Source: Deltaproteobacteria bacterium
Lineage (GTDB): Bacteria > Desulfobacterota > DSM-4660 > Desulfatiglandales > Desulfatiglandaceae
Assembly: GCA_019307815.1 (NCBI GenBank)
Contig: JAFDIV010000008.1
Span: 50,047-114,046, forward strand
DNA: 64,000 bases
Direction of reading: 5' to 3'
Part shown: positions 1 to 10,608 of the stretch, piece by piece
Layout: each line of letters starts with the position of its first letter
Numbering within the stretch: the first letter of the stretch is position 1
Program-made: the position numbers and the translations under genes
Notes under the pieces: generated by a model
What the model saw: only the letters and a program-made list of their open reading frames with translations
What the model was told of the DNA's origin: nothing
The model's database searches: none

Positions 1-108
1 CATCTGTTTTACCAACCCTTTAGGGAATTCTATGACCTTGAAGGTCTCTGGGTGGAGGCCCCTAGGATTACTATTGATCATCCCGATTTAGACGGAGACA
101 TTCCTTGA
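1..108 (+). CDS. 3' end of an unidentified protein
   Basis: Reading frame 1 is open from the window edge to a TGA at 106-108, giving 35 residues that end in HPDLDGDIP. The stop overlaps the TTG start of the protease gene that follows, as expected inside an operon. Too little is left to assign a family. The gene begins outside the window. Confidence 0.55.
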   Translation, partial: HLFYQPFREFYDLEGLWVEAPRITIDHPDLDGDIP

Positions 109-1511
109 AATACCTCCATGGTAGTCCAAAACCACTTATTGTATGGCTTACATGCTTTGCTTTTACGCTGGCCTCAATCTTGGTCTGCCCTTCCAAAGGG
201 CTGGCCCTTTCCATTGAACAAGAAACAGCGCTGGGCAAGAAATTCCTGGCCAATATCAAACAACACTTTGCCTTGCTCGACGACCCGTTTGCCCAGGAAT
301 ATATTGATGAGCTGGGAAATGCCCTGGGCAAAACTGTGATAGTGAAGCCCTTTCCGTTTCACTTTTACATAATCAAGAAAAATGACCTAAACGCGTTTGC
401 CGGACCTGGAGGACATATTTTTGTCTACTCCGGGCTTATTGGAGCCATGGACAATGTGGATGAATTGGCCGGGGTGCTGGCCCATGAGATGGGCCATATC
501 ACAGCCAGACATCTGTCCCAACGAATCGAGCAAGGGGAAAAAATAGGTCTTGCTACCATGGCGGCTGTTCTGGCGGGCATCCTCATCGGCGGGCAAGTGG
601 GAGCGGCCCTGACTACAGGCTCGGTAGCCGCTGGAATCCAAACCCAGCTCCACTATAGCAGAGAAGATGAGCGTCAGGCCGATCAGCTCGGCTTTAAATA
701 CGCGACCCAGGCAGGATTTGAGCCAATAGGTCTTTTGAATGCCTTAAGAATCATCCAAAGGCATAGCTGGGCCCAGGCTGATCGGGTCCCCCCATATCTT
801 TTGACACATCCCACCGGCCCTGAACGTATTGCGAATCTGGAAAGCATGATACAGGCCTACCACCCAGGGATTGATACAGGGAAGCAAGCCATCAAATTAA
901 GACGCCTTTTTCCCGTATTTAGGACTATTGTCCGGGCCAAGTGCGGGGATCCTGACAGAATGAAAGAGGTCTTTGAAACAGAGCTGCACAAAGGGACCCA
1001 CTGTTCACTTGCGCACTTGGGCCTGGGGATTGTTTATAAGGCCAGGTCCGAGTATTTGGAGGCCATACGGCATTTAAGGTTGGCCCTGGAGCAAATGCCC
1101 GAGTCCGTGCCCATATGTAGAGAATTGGGGGAGGCCTACCAATTAAAAGGGGATGACCGGCTTGCGCTCCCCTTGTTTGAAAGGATTCTTGCCAGACGGC
1201 CTGATGATCGTCAGACCATGCTTCTTCTGGCCATATCTTATGAAAATCTGGAGTATTATGACCGTGCCATTCGGCTCCTCAAAAGACTTGCCTCATACGA
1301 AAAGGTCAGTCCCAATGTGTTCTATCATCTGGGCCTGTGTTACGGACGCCTAAACAAACTGGCCCTTGCACACTACTATTTCGGGACCTATTTCAAAAGG
1401 CTAAGGAAATACCAAAAGGCACGATTTCACTTCAGGGAGGCCAAACGTCTTGCTACAAACGACAGATCCCTTCAAGACCGAATTGACAAGGCATCCAAGG
1501 CAGTCCCTTAA
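105..1511 (+). CDS. Periplasmic M48 metalloprotease with TPRs, BepA-like
   Basis: A 468-residue protein with an N-terminal signal peptide (hydrophobic stretch at about residues 11-34), a zinc-protease domain with HEMGH at residues 127-131 and a downstream EDERQAD segment that supplies the third zinc ligand. The C-terminal half (about 270-460) is TPR-like helical repeats. This order is that of BepA/YfgC, a periplasmic protease-chaperone that helps assemble or degrade outer-membrane beta-barrel and LPS-transport proteins. The start is a TTG overlapping the stop of the upstream gene; no in-frame ATG lies near. Its TAA shares the palindrome TTAA with the stop of the convergent gene, so the two genes overlap by 4 bases. 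The family call is secure; the exact substrate is not known. Confidence 0.88.
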   Translation: MKYLHGSPKPLIVWLTCFAFTLASILVCPSKGLALSIEQETALGKKFLANIKQHFALLDDPFAQEYIDELGNALGKTVIVKPFPFHFYIIKKNDLNAFAGPGGHIFVYSGLIGAMDNVDELAGVLAHEMGHITARHLSQRIEQGEKIGLATMAAVLAGILIGGQVGAALTTGSVAAGIQTQLHYSREDERQADQLGFKYATQAGFEPIGLLNALRIIQRHSWAQADRVPPYLLTHPTGPERIANLESMIQAYHPGIDTGKQAIKLRRLFPVFRTIVRAKCGDPDRMKEVFETELHKGTHCSLAHLGLGIVYKARSEYLEAIRHLRLALEQMPESVPICRELGEAYQLKGDDRLALPLFERILARRPDDRQTMLLLAISYENLEYYDRAIRLLKRLASYEKVSPNVFYHLGLCYGRLNKLALAHYYFGTYFKRLRKYQKARFHFREAKRLATNDRSLQDRIDKASKAVP

Positions 1512-3382
1512 TACTTCTTTTGCGAAAGCAGTGAAGCCTTGAACTGACCGATCACATAGCTGTTGTTTTCATCAGGCAGACAGACGTAGATCCCTCCGGG
1601 CAGCACATTTCCTTCCCTTTGTCCGAACCGAAGCTTCATGGAATACCCGCCCGTAAATATCTTGATCTGGGGCACACCTCTGGCCGGGTCCATCCAGCCC
1701 ATGTGCACATGGGGGACTCCAAATTTCTTGTCAGATGAAACCGCAAAGCTCTTGCCCTCAAAGGATACATCCTGACTCAAGAAAAAGACCTTTATTTCCC
1801 TGTCTGCAAAAAATTTCTTCCCCTCCCTGAGGGTAAGGATGCCATGATCCAGTTTTGCATCTTGGAGGTGAAAGGGCTCGCCGTGAATCATCCCAAAGGC
1901 AGGTACAGGAGGAATTTTGACCTCCTGGACATTCTCCCGCCAGAATCCCTCGTTCACTCTACGGCCGAAGGTTTGGCCACTGCTTTTTGTTCCTATGGTT
2001 TTGCGAAGTGAGGCCTCCTTGGCCAAGTCAGCCCTTGCCTTATCCACCTGGCCCTTGGCCTTATAAATGATGGCCCTATTGTGGTATAGGTCTGGATCAT
2101 TTGGGGCTATCTTTATAGCTTCGGTATAGTCCTGCAGGGCTTGGTCCAATCTACCCAGCCTAAAATTGGCCCCTCCCCTGTTACAATATGCATCCACAGC
2201 ATTAGGGTTAAGCTTTATAACTACGGCAAAGTCCGCTACAGCCTTGTCGTATTGGCCTTTTGCAAGGTACAGGAGCCCTCGATTATAATGGGCATCCGCA
2301 TCCTCACCATTTATCTTAATGGCCTTGGTAAAATCGCCAATGGCCTCATCAATCCTTCCCAGGCGAAAGAGGGCCAAGGCCCGATTGTAGTAGGCCTCCT
2401 CAAGGTCTGGATGCATCCTAATGAAGTCGGTCAGCATCTCGATCTTGGCCTCTGCCCGGGCCCTATCACCAGGTGCAGGGGAGATCACCCTAGGCTGGGC
2501 CTTCTTTAGGGCCTTACTAGGAAGGACACGCCTCTTTTTCTGCGTAGGAATTTTCAAGGGACGGCGTGGTCCAAGCTGGCTTGGCCGCCACGGTCCGGCC
2601 TTCATCTTGCTCAATTGCGCCATCCTGTTTGCCTGAATAAAGGCCATCATAACCTGATTCTTGACCATATTTGCCAGACCGTACCAGGCTGCAAGTCCCA
2701 GGACGATCAGCAAGATCACCACCAGCACATTGGTCTTGACGGGCGGGTAGTGCTCCACCCCTGGCTCCGGCCCCACCTTTAGCCCTTCTATCTGCCACTT
2801 ATAAAGCCAACATATGGACCAGGGAGAAAAAAGCTGGAATGTGACCATATTAAGGATCCAACTCAACACCGTGATCTTGACAAATTGGCCGAACCCAGCC
2901 CCAAAGCTTGTTTTCTCGCCCCCATATCGGGAATGCTCCTCTTTCCAGGCATACAGCTTGTACACACCCCATAGGTAATATATACCGAGTGTCAACAGGG
3001 GGAGGATGACCAGATGAATAAGATACAAAAAGAATAGGGAACCCCCTGTGCCATGGAAAGTACTTGGCTTTCCCCCTACCTGGGTATGCTCTGTCCTCCA
3101 TCTAATGATTCTGCACAGGGCCCATGGGCCGTAAATTCCCAGGGTAACAAAGGTCAAGAGGCCTTGGATCAGACATAAGGCCAAAAATTTTCCGCCTGTG
3201 CCGTCAAAGGTCACCTGCTTGCCATTTATCCGGGTATGTGCGGCCTTTAGTTTCCACAGCCGCACCATTGCCCATGGGATATAGATCCCCAGTGTGATGG
3301 TGCCAATCAGCATCAAGTGGATGAAAACCGTTACAAAATACTGCCCACCCTTTCCTGTAAATTCGCAGTTTCCTTTGGGCAT
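1508..3382 (-). CDS. DUF898-type membrane protein with TPR and a novel C-terminal domain
   Basis: About 624 residues in three parts. Residues 1-210 hold four repeats of a membrane unit, each carrying LGIY.PW or a close variant, typical of the DUF898/YjgN family. A further membrane helix lies near 220-245, then a basic proline-rich linker. Residues about 310-470 are four or five TPR units (AYYNRALALFRLGR...). The last 150 residues are soluble and not recognised. ATG at 3382 is preferred over the upstream GTG because GGAGGAG lies 6 bases before it. The function is unknown; the layout suggests a membrane-anchored scaffold that displays TPRs. DUF898 and TPR assignments are by sequence pattern, and the C-terminal domain is undescribed here. 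Confidence 0.75.
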   Translation of the reverse strand: MPKGNCEFTGKGGQYFVTVFIHLMLIGTITLGIYIPWAMVRLWKLKAAHTRINGKQVTFDGTGGKFLALCLIQGLLTFVTLGIYGPWALCRIIRWRTEHTQVGGKPSTFHGTGGSLFFLYLIHLVILPLLTLGIYYLWGVYKLYAWKEEHSRYGGEKTSFGAGFGQFVKITVLSWILNMVTFQLFSPWSICWLYKWQIEGLKVGPEPGVEHYPPVKTNVLVVILLIVLGLAAWYGLANMVKNQVMMAFIQANRMAQLSKMKAGPWRPSQLGPRRPLKIPTQKKRRVLPSKALKKAQPRVISPAPGDRARAEAKIEMLTDFIRMHPDLEEAYYNRALALFRLGRIDEAIGDFTKAIKINGEDADAHYNRGLLYLAKGQYDKAVADFAVVIKLNPNAVDAYCNRGGANFRLGRLDQALQDYTEAIKIAPNDPDLYHNRAIIYKAKGQVDKARADLAKEASLRKTIGTKSSGQTFGRRVNEGFWRENVQEVKIPPVPAFGMIHGEPFHLQDAKLDHGILTLREGKKFFADREIKVFFLSQDVSFEGKSFAVSSDKKFGVPHVHMGWMDPARGVPQIKIFTGGYSMKLRFGQREGNVLPGGIYVCLPDENNSYVIGQFKASLLSQKKY

Positions 3383-3509
3383 GGCCACTCCTCCTCCATG
3401 CTTGGGTCCAATTCCTCTGGGGCCCTAATTAGTATAATTTATTTGGATATCGGCACCCGTGCAGTCAGTCATGAGGAGTTTTTGGGTAAGCACAGTTGAG
3501 GAAAGGGGA

Positions 3510-3830
3510 CTAGAGGTACTCTTCCCTTAGTGGGGAAAAAACCTCCACAATAAGAGAATCCTCCAGAATCTCAGCACTGTGGGGAGTATTGCCTGGAATG
3601 CACCAGCTATCTCCAGGGGCCACATCAAACCGTTCTTCACCAATAACAAAAATCATTTTCCCATATACAAGATAGCCCGTCTGCTCATGAGGGTGGGCAT
3701 GAGAAGGCACCTTTCTACCACCTTTGATCCTAAACTCACAGAGCATGGTCTTTTCGCCATGGACAAGCGCCTTGAACTCCACTCCCTCCATAGGCGACCT
3801 ATAGTCTTTGTCCGACTTCTTGGAAAACAT
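3510..3830 (-). CDS. Small single-domain cupin protein
   Basis: A 106-residue protein with both cupin motifs. HAHPHEQTGYLVYGK (from about residue 43) carries the metal-binding histidines and a Glu/Gln, and PGDSWCIPGNTPHSAE supplies the second histidine. Its length equals one bare cupin_2 barrel, so it could be a dioxygenase, isomerase or sugar-binding protein; nothing visible decides. ATG follows a GGAGAAGGTGA ribosome site and starts one base after the stop of the NUDIX gene, so the two are co-transcribed. Confidence 0.8.
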   Translation of the reverse strand: MFSKKSDKDYRSPMEGVEFKALVHGEKTMLCEFRIKGGRKVPSHAHPHEQTGYLVYGKMIFVIGEERFDVAPGDSWCIPGNTPHSAEILEDSLIVEVFSPLREEYL

Positions 3831-3831
3831 C

Positions 3832-4272
3832 TCACCTTCTCCTCTCTATGGCCTCATCACATTCGCGGTCAATGATGCGTCGTATGATCTCCTCGTCCGG
3901 GGGCGGGAATCTATATGTTGGTAGTTTCTTTAGAATTACCCAACAAATCTCTTGGGATTCTTTTGCAACCGCTTCGCCTTCCACCACAAAACAGCTAAAG
4001 GCATGAAGCGTTACTGTTCGGTCTTCGTATTCGTGGTGAACTGAAACAATAGGTTTTGAGATCTCCACCCGAATCCCCAGTTCCTCCCAAAGTTCCCGCT
4101 TCAAACACTGCTCCAGGGTCTCCCCATCTTCCCTTTTACCTCCCGGGAACTCCCAATAGCCCCCCATATGGGTCCCAGAAGGCCGCCGGGTAATCAGGAT
4201 CTTACCCTTTTCCCATACCACAGCAGCCGTCACATCCAAATGTATCTTCTTATTCTCTGGCTTTCTCCTCAA
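3832..4272 (-). CDS. MutT-like NUDIX hydrolase
   Basis: A 146-residue protein with a complete Nudix box starting GGKREDGE and ending REL.EELGI, which fits Gx5Ex7REUxEExGU. The segment ITRRPSGTHMGGYWEFPGG before the box matches MutT-type (d)NTP pyrophosphatases that remove 8-oxo-dGTP, so a nucleotide-pool sanitiser is the likely role. The start is taken as TTG, inside the end of the upstream TPR gene (23-base overlap); no ATG precedes the conserved region. It is followed after one base by the cupin gene. Confidence 0.85.
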   Translation of the reverse strand: MRRKPENKKIHLDVTAAVVWEKGKILITRRPSGTHMGGYWEFPGGKREDGETLEQCLKRELWEELGIRVEISKPIVSVHHEYEDRTVTLHAFSCFVVEGEAVAKESQEICWVILKKLPTYRFPPPDEEIIRRIIDRECDEAIERRR

Positions 4273-6076
4273 AACCCCGCAGCCTCAATTTTAAGTAGGC
4301 CTCTGCGGCCTCGTCATTGTCCGGGGCCAGTTCCACGACCCTCTTATATGCAGCCATGGCCTCACCATAACGTTCATGTTTTTCCCTCAACTTGGCTAGA
4401 TGGAACCAGAGTTCAACATTCTTGGGTTCCAGTTTCAATATCTGCTCCATCTCTGCCATGGCCTCTTCTTCTTTGTCCTGGCTCAGATAGGCAAAAAGCA
4501 GGTACTTCCGAAGTTGAGCATTCTTGGGGTATCTCTTTACTCCTTTTTTCATGAGCGCTTCAAGTTGGCCGTAGTCTCTCTTGTCCTTTAGATATTCAAA
4601 AAGGTAGTCATAAAGCTCAAAATCAGCCACACCCAATGAAAGGAGAGTCTTGGCTTCCTTGGCCGCCCTGTCGGCCTTTCCCATACCCTTGTAGATGTCA
4701 AAAAGCAGGGAATGGGCCGCCTTGTCTTTTGGATGAGCAGTGATATATCGCTTCAGATGGTTAGCAGCAGACTTCAACTGTCCATCCTCATATTCCAGGG
4801 CTCCCAAATTATAGAGTACAGTAGCATTGTTGGGCTTAAGTTTGAGGATCTTTCTATAAATCCCCTTTAACTCGGCTCGGGTCCCCTTCTTTTCCGCCAC
4901 CTTCATCATAAGAAGCAGGGCCTTTAAATTATTGGGCCTTTTTTTGAGGACCTGGTTCAGTAGCACCTTGGCCTTCTTAAATTTACCCCTTTCAATCCAT
5001 CGCTCGGCAAGCTTAATGCGCCCCTCCAGGTCTGAGGACTTCAGCCTCAATGCCTTTTCCAGATAGGAATCCGCCACATCCTTTTTGCCCAGTTTCTCAT
5101 ACAGGTAGGACAGGTTGTAATAGAGATTTTCATCCTTCTTATGTAAGGCCGCGGCCTTTTCATAATAGTATATGGCCTGCTTGATCTTCCCGATCTTGGC
5201 ATTTAGGTATCCCAATTGCACATATAGATCAAATCTGTTCTCAGGCGGGGCTATCTTCAAAATGGCCCTATATTGAGCAATGGCCTTTGAAAGCTTTCCC
5301 TTCTTTTCCATGAACTCTGCAAGGGCATATCGAGGCTCAAGATCCTTTGGATTCAATTGAATTAGCCTCTTTAATACCGACACAACCCCCTTGTCACTGC
5401 CCATCTTCTTATAGAGCCCCAAAAGCTGATGCAGCAGCTCTTTGGATGGCCTCCTTTTGGCCATTTTCTCCAGCATTTTGGAGGCCCTATCCAGCTTTCC
5501 AGCCTTAAGGTACTCTTTGAGCAATCGCTGGCGTATTTCTTCGCTATCTGGAACCTTGCGCAAGGCCTCCTCAAGGACCTTGATCCGCCTTTCTTGATCT
5601 ATGGTCCTGGAGGCCTTCTCAAGCCAATCACCTACAAAGGGCTTCACCTGAAAAATCACGTATCCCGCATCCTGGTTGTAATGCTTCACATGGATCTTCA
5701 GGGCTGGATTCTGGAAGATCACCTTTTCAGGCAACAGATCCATAAGCCTCATTTCCTCATAGACCAAGGCCTGGGCATCAAGACCTTTGCAAAAGAGGCG
5801 GATACCCATATTCAAAGGAACATTTGTGGAAATCTTAAGGATTTTTATGCGGTCCTGTGGGTGTATGGTAACCTGTTCAGTATTTAATAACCTTTGACTC
5901 TGGTCATTGATGCTAAGGAGGACGGACTCAAGCCTGGGTGAGGCTGCATGCATCCCCGCCCATATCCACCAGCCAAGGGCCCCCAGGGCTAGGATAAACA
6001 GGCAGAGGATCCAAATGGCAATTCTATTGCCACGTGACTTGGGCCTCTTTTTTTTGCGGTAACTAGGAGTACTCAC
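4250..6076 (-). CDS. Membrane-anchored TPR protein
   Basis: About 608 residues. A very basic N-terminus (YRKKKRPKSRGNR) precedes a single membrane helix at about 18-41, so the bulk is probably periplasmic. Residues about 150-600 are a nearly continuous array of TPRs (units such as LYYNLSYLYEKLGKKDVADSYLEKAL), about 12 in number. The start is GTG with a weak ribosome site, 11 bases after the secF stop. It sits between secF and a NUDIX gene that it overlaps. The function is unknown; a periplasmic assembly scaffold linked to export is an inference from the neighbours. Confidence 0.78.
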   Translation of the reverse strand: MSTPSYRKKKRPKSRGNRIAIWILCLFILALGALGWWIWAGMHAASPRLESVLLSINDQSQRLLNTEQVTIHPQDRIKILKISTNVPLNMGIRLFCKGLDAQALVYEEMRLMDLLPEKVIFQNPALKIHVKHYNQDAGYVIFQVKPFVGDWLEKASRTIDQERRIKVLEEALRKVPDSEEIRQRLLKEYLKAGKLDRASKMLEKMAKRRPSKELLHQLLGLYKKMGSDKGVVSVLKRLIQLNPKDLEPRYALAEFMEKKGKLSKAIAQYRAILKIAPPENRFDLYVQLGYLNAKIGKIKQAIYYYEKAAALHKKDENLYYNLSYLYEKLGKKDVADSYLEKALRLKSSDLEGRIKLAERWIERGKFKKAKVLLNQVLKKRPNNLKALLLMMKVAEKKGTRAELKGIYRKILKLKPNNATVLYNLGALEYEDGQLKSAANHLKRYITAHPKDKAAHSLLFDIYKGMGKADRAAKEAKTLLSLGVADFELYDYLFEYLKDKRDYGQLEALMKKGVKRYPKNAQLRKYLLFAYLSQDKEEEAMAEMEQILKLEPKNVELWFHLAKLREKHERYGEAMAAYKRVVELAPDNDEAAEAYLKLRLRGFEEKARE

Positions 6077-6087
6077 AAAAAGACATC

Positions 6088-7140
6088 TTATTTCCGTGAT
6101 GGTTTTCCCGTGCTCTTGCCTTCCCAGATCAGGAGGATCGGGCTTGCCACATAAATGGAAGAATAGGTCCCCACAACGATACCCACCAGCATGGCAAAGG
6201 CAAAGTCGTGTATAACACCGCCACCCAACACAAAAAGGGCCAGTACCACAAAAAGGGTGGTGGATGATGTAAGCACCGTACGGCTTAAGGTTTCATTAAT
6301 ACTCTGATTCATGACCTCTACAAACGGCCGTCTCTTAAATCGCTTAACGTTCTCTCGGATACGGTCAAAAACAATGATTGTATCATTTAGGGAATATCCC
6401 ACGATGGTCAAAAAGGCGGCGATGATGGCCAAAGAGATCTCCCTGTCAGTGAGGGAAAAGGCGCCCACCGTGATGGTCACATCATGGATCAAGGCAAAGA
6501 TGGCCCCCAAGGCGTACCGCAGTTTCAAGAACCAGCACAGCCCCAGGGTAACGGCCAAAGCAATCAGGATAAGCCAGGTCACGCTCACCCCAAAAGAAGA
6601 GGCCACATAGACCACCACTGAGAGGGAGACAGCCATAATGATGCTCATCAGCCATTTGAGTTCAAAGCGTCCTGATATGTATATGGCAATGAAAAGAATC
6701 GCGTAAAAGATGGCAAAAAGGGCCTTCTGTCTAAGGTCTCTCCCCACCTTGGGCCCTACCATCTCAACCCGTCTGATCTCGACACCCTGTCCAAACACGG
6801 CAATCAGGGCCGCTCGTACTTTATCGCTCAGCCCCGTAAGATTAATATCTGTCTTTCTCACTCGAATCAGATACTCAGCCTGGCCCTTTTCCCCAAACTC
6901 TTGGATAATGCTATCTTGCAATTGAATGGGGACCAAGGCCTTTTTTATTTCGCCTGGAGAGTGCTTATGGGCCAATTTCACCTGAATCAGTACACCGCCC
7001 GTGAAATCCACTCCATAGTTGGGCCCTCCGCGCCATAAAAGCAACAAGAAGGTGGCCACAATGAGCGCTCCTGAAATGAAAAAAGCAATATTGCGTTTCC
7101 CTATGAAATCGATATTGATACCAGGTTTAATAAACTCCAT
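6088..7140 (-). CDS. secF: Protein translocase subunit SecF
   Basis: A 350-residue inner-membrane protein of the SecDF complex, which uses the proton gradient to pull proteins through SecYEG. The family signature FTGGVLIQV follows the first membrane helix (GGPNYGVDFTGG, near residue 40). The last five helices contain GYSLNDTIIVFDRIREN and the motif SRTVLTSSTTLFVV of the RND/SecF family. A stretch before GLCWFLKLRYALGAIFALIHDV adds one hydrophobic segment compared with E. coli SecF. ATG with GAGGGAG six bases upstream, directly downstream of secD. Confidence 0.96.
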   Translation of the reverse strand: MEFIKPGINIDFIGKRNIAFFISGALIVATFLLLLWRGGPNYGVDFTGGVLIQVKLAHKHSPGEIKKALVPIQLQDSIIQEFGEKGQAEYLIRVRKTDINLTGLSDKVRAALIAVFGQGVEIRRVEMVGPKVGRDLRQKALFAIFYAILFIAIYISGRFELKWLMSIIMAVSLSVVVYVASSFGVSVTWLILIALAVTLGLCWFLKLRYALGAIFALIHDVTITVGAFSLTDREISLAIIAAFLTIVGYSLNDTIIVFDRIRENVKRFKRRPFVEVMNQSINETLSRTVLTSSTTLFVVLALFVLGGGVIHDFAFAMLVGIVVGTYSSIYVASPILLIWEGKSTGKPSRK

Positions 7141-7164
7141 AGATTCTCCCTCACAGCCATCGAA

Positions 7165-8766
7165 CTACACACTAAGCCTCTTCATCCGTCGTTCCAGATA
7201 AAGGTAATCAAATATGACCCTTGTCACAAAAATCGCAGTAAACAGGCTACTGATGATCCCTATACTCAGTGTCACGGCAAATCCTCTCACAGGGCCTGTG
7301 CCGAATTGAAATAGCACAAGTGCTACGATCAGGGTGGTAATATTGGCGTCCAAAATCGTAACCAGCGCCTTGGCATACCCTGCGTCAATGGCAGTACGGG
7401 GAGTCTTTCCCAGCCGTACCTCCTCTCTGATCCTTTCGAAAATCAAGACATTGGCATCCACGGACATGCCAATAGTTAAGATGATACCAGCAATACCAGG
7501 GAGTGTAAGAGTGGCCCCAAAGAAGGCCAAACCTGCCATGATAAATAAGATGTTCAGAAGCAATGCCACATCAGCAATCACTCCGGCCAACGCATAGTAA
7601 ATAGCCATAAAGATGACTACTACTACGCCTCCCACCACCATGGAAACCAGCCCTTTATGGATGGAGTCCCTACCCAAAGAAGGACCAACAGTCCTTTCTT
7701 CCAATATCTTCACAGGGGCTGGAAGCGCACCTGCCCTCAATACAATGGCCAAGTCGCGGGCCTCTTCCATGGTGAAGCGACCAGTGATTTGGGCTCGGCC
7801 CCCTGAAATCTTATCTTGAATCACTGGGGCTGAATTCACCTTATTATCCAATACAATGGCCAGACGCTTTTTGATGTTCTCACCGGTTATCTTCTCAAAC
7901 AGCCTGGCCCCCCTGCGGTCAAATGAGAGGGTTACATAGGGCTCATTGTACTGGGGATCAATTTGAACTCGGGCATCAGTGATGTACTGTCCTGTTAGTA
8001 AGGCCCGTTTTTTGAGTAAGTAGGGAATCTTTCGCCTTCCCCCTGTCTTGGGATCATATGCCACCTGGTACAGGATCTCATCGCCAGGCGGGATGTTTCC
8101 TTTCAGCGCCTCTTCCACACTATGATCCTCATCCACCAGCTTAAACTCCAGCAGGGCGGTTTTTCCAATCAACTTCTTGGCCCGATCAGGGTCTTTGATC
8201 CCTGGGAGTTGGACCAAGATTCTATTCTTGCCTTGGGGCCGTATATCAGGCTCGCTGACACCAAATTGGTCTACCCGATTTCGTATGGTCTCCAATGCCT
8301 GTTCAACCGCCATCTTCATAATGTGCTCGCGGGCCTTGTGCCTCAGCACCAATTCAAAAGAGGGCTTACCAGGTTGTCCGGGCAGTTCTTTGAGCTCAAA
8401 ATCCGGATAATTGGCCTCGAACATCTCCCTGAACGGGCTCCGGTCATCCTCCCTCAATAGGGTAAGCGCCATACCGTCTGTGCCAATTCGTTTAAGATCC
8501 TGATATCTGAATCTATTTTTCCGCAAGTCGTGCTTGAGTTCCTCCACCACCCTCTCGATATTGCTCTCCACGGCCTTAATGGCCTCCACCTCCAGAACCA
8601 GGTGCATACCCCCTTGAAGGTCCAACCCCAAATGCACCTTCTCTGTAGGCAGAAAACTTGACCACCACGGCGGAAGATTCTTGCTGAGCGAGGGAACCAA
8701 ATAAAGCAATGCACCCAATATACATACGGCAATAATCCCAAGACGCCAGGTTAGCCTTTTTGACAC
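7165..8766 (-). CDS. secD: Protein translocase subunit SecD
   Basis: A 533-residue partner of SecF. After one N-terminal helix comes the signature LGLDLQGGMHLVLEV, then the large periplasmic P1 region, and the C-terminal membrane block with GMSVDANVLIFERIREE, the conserved D/R region used in proton transfer. The length is that of the short bacterial SecD class. The start is GTG with GAGGAG eight bases upstream; no in-frame ATG lies nearby. It lies between yajC and secF in the usual order. Confidence 0.96.
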   Translation of the reverse strand: MSKRLTWRLGIIAVCILGALLYLVPSLSKNLPPWWSSFLPTEKVHLGLDLQGGMHLVLEVEAIKAVESNIERVVEELKHDLRKNRFRYQDLKRIGTDGMALTLLREDDRSPFREMFEANYPDFELKELPGQPGKPSFELVLRHKAREHIMKMAVEQALETIRNRVDQFGVSEPDIRPQGKNRILVQLPGIKDPDRAKKLIGKTALLEFKLVDEDHSVEEALKGNIPPGDEILYQVAYDPKTGGRRKIPYLLKKRALLTGQYITDARVQIDPQYNEPYVTLSFDRRGARLFEKITGENIKKRLAIVLDNKVNSAPVIQDKISGGRAQITGRFTMEEARDLAIVLRAGALPAPVKILEERTVGPSLGRDSIHKGLVSMVVGGVVVVIFMAIYYALAGVIADVALLLNILFIMAGLAFFGATLTLPGIAGIILTIGMSVDANVLIFERIREEVRLGKTPRTAIDAGYAKALVTILDANITTLIVALVLFQFGTGPVRGFAVTLSIGIISSLFTAIFVTRVIFDYLYLERRMKRLSV

Positions 8767-8811
8767 CGTTCACTCCTCACACGATACCATCTGGGTTATC
8801 TAGTCACTTTG

Positions 8812-9132
8812 TCAGCCTTCCCTTCCGACCCTACCTGCTATAGAACCACGAGAGACCTTCACCCTTACCTTTGGAGCGATCTCCATGGTCACCACATCAT
8901 CGCTGATTCCCGTAATCACGCCATGGAGCCCTCCTGTGCTGACCACCTTGTCTCCCTTTTTCAAAGAGGCGATCATCTCCCTGTGTTGTTTGGTCTTTTT
9001 CTGCTGTGGTCGGATGAGCAAAAAGTAAAAAATGGCAAACATCAATATAAGGGGGATAAAGGCACCAAAGGCTCCCCCCTGTCCGCCTCCAGAGGCCCCT
9101 CCGCCTCCCATGGCATAGGCTAAAAAATCCAT
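8812..9132 (-). CDS. yajC: Preprotein translocase subunit YajC
   Basis: A 106-residue single-span protein. A glycine-rich leader (GGGGASGGGQGGAFGAF) precedes the helix PLILMFAIFYFLLIRPQQKK, whose FYFLLIRPQ end is diagnostic. The cytosolic KOW-like tail holds KKGDKVVSTGGLHGVITGI. YajC binds SecDF in the holotranslocon. ATG with GGGAGG six bases upstream. The gene sits between tgt and secD. Confidence 0.95.
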   Translation of the reverse strand: MDFLAYAMGGGGASGGGQGGAFGAFIPLILMFAIFYFLLIRPQQKKTKQHREMIASLKKGDKVVSTGGLHGVITGISDDVVTMEIAPKVRVKVSRGSIAGRVGREG

Positions 9133-9162
9133 ACAATACCTCCCTTCCGGTCTATTTTTCCT

Positions 9163-10329
<1,167 letters not shown>

Positions 10330-10339
10330 TCATCCTCTC

Positions 10340-10560
10340 TAAATAAGCTATCAGCTTTCAGCCATCAGCTATCAGCGAGCTGACCGCCTGCCCCCATGTC
10401 GTGGCGGGCAGGGTAATGACACTTGCCCGCCTATGGTTTGTGGAGGGCTTGCCCGGCTTAGGCGGGTTAATTTGGTATTGGTCATTTGACATTCGTTTGG
10501 CATTTGACATTGGGAATTTGACATTGAAATCGTGCTGTTTCCTAGCATCGTTCAGAAGAA
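10340..10560. repeat. Intergenic short-repeat cluster between queA and tgt
   Basis: No gene is visible here. The stretch contains ATCAGCTTTCAGC-type words (10346-10377), a GC-rich imperfect palindrome built of CCGCCTGCCC and GGCGGGCAGG (10384-10412), a second one with arms CCCGCCTA and TTAGGCGGG (10427-10466), and three copies of ATTTGACATT (about 10490-10527). A reverse-complement copy of CATTTGACATTGGG lies upstream of queA at 11711-11724. The GC palindromes resemble those at 41-47 kb and 62-63 kb. Confidence 0.6.
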
Positions 10561-10608
10561 CAATTGTTATCTGTTCCTATGGATCCTCCTAGCTGTCTGC
10601 CAGGATCC

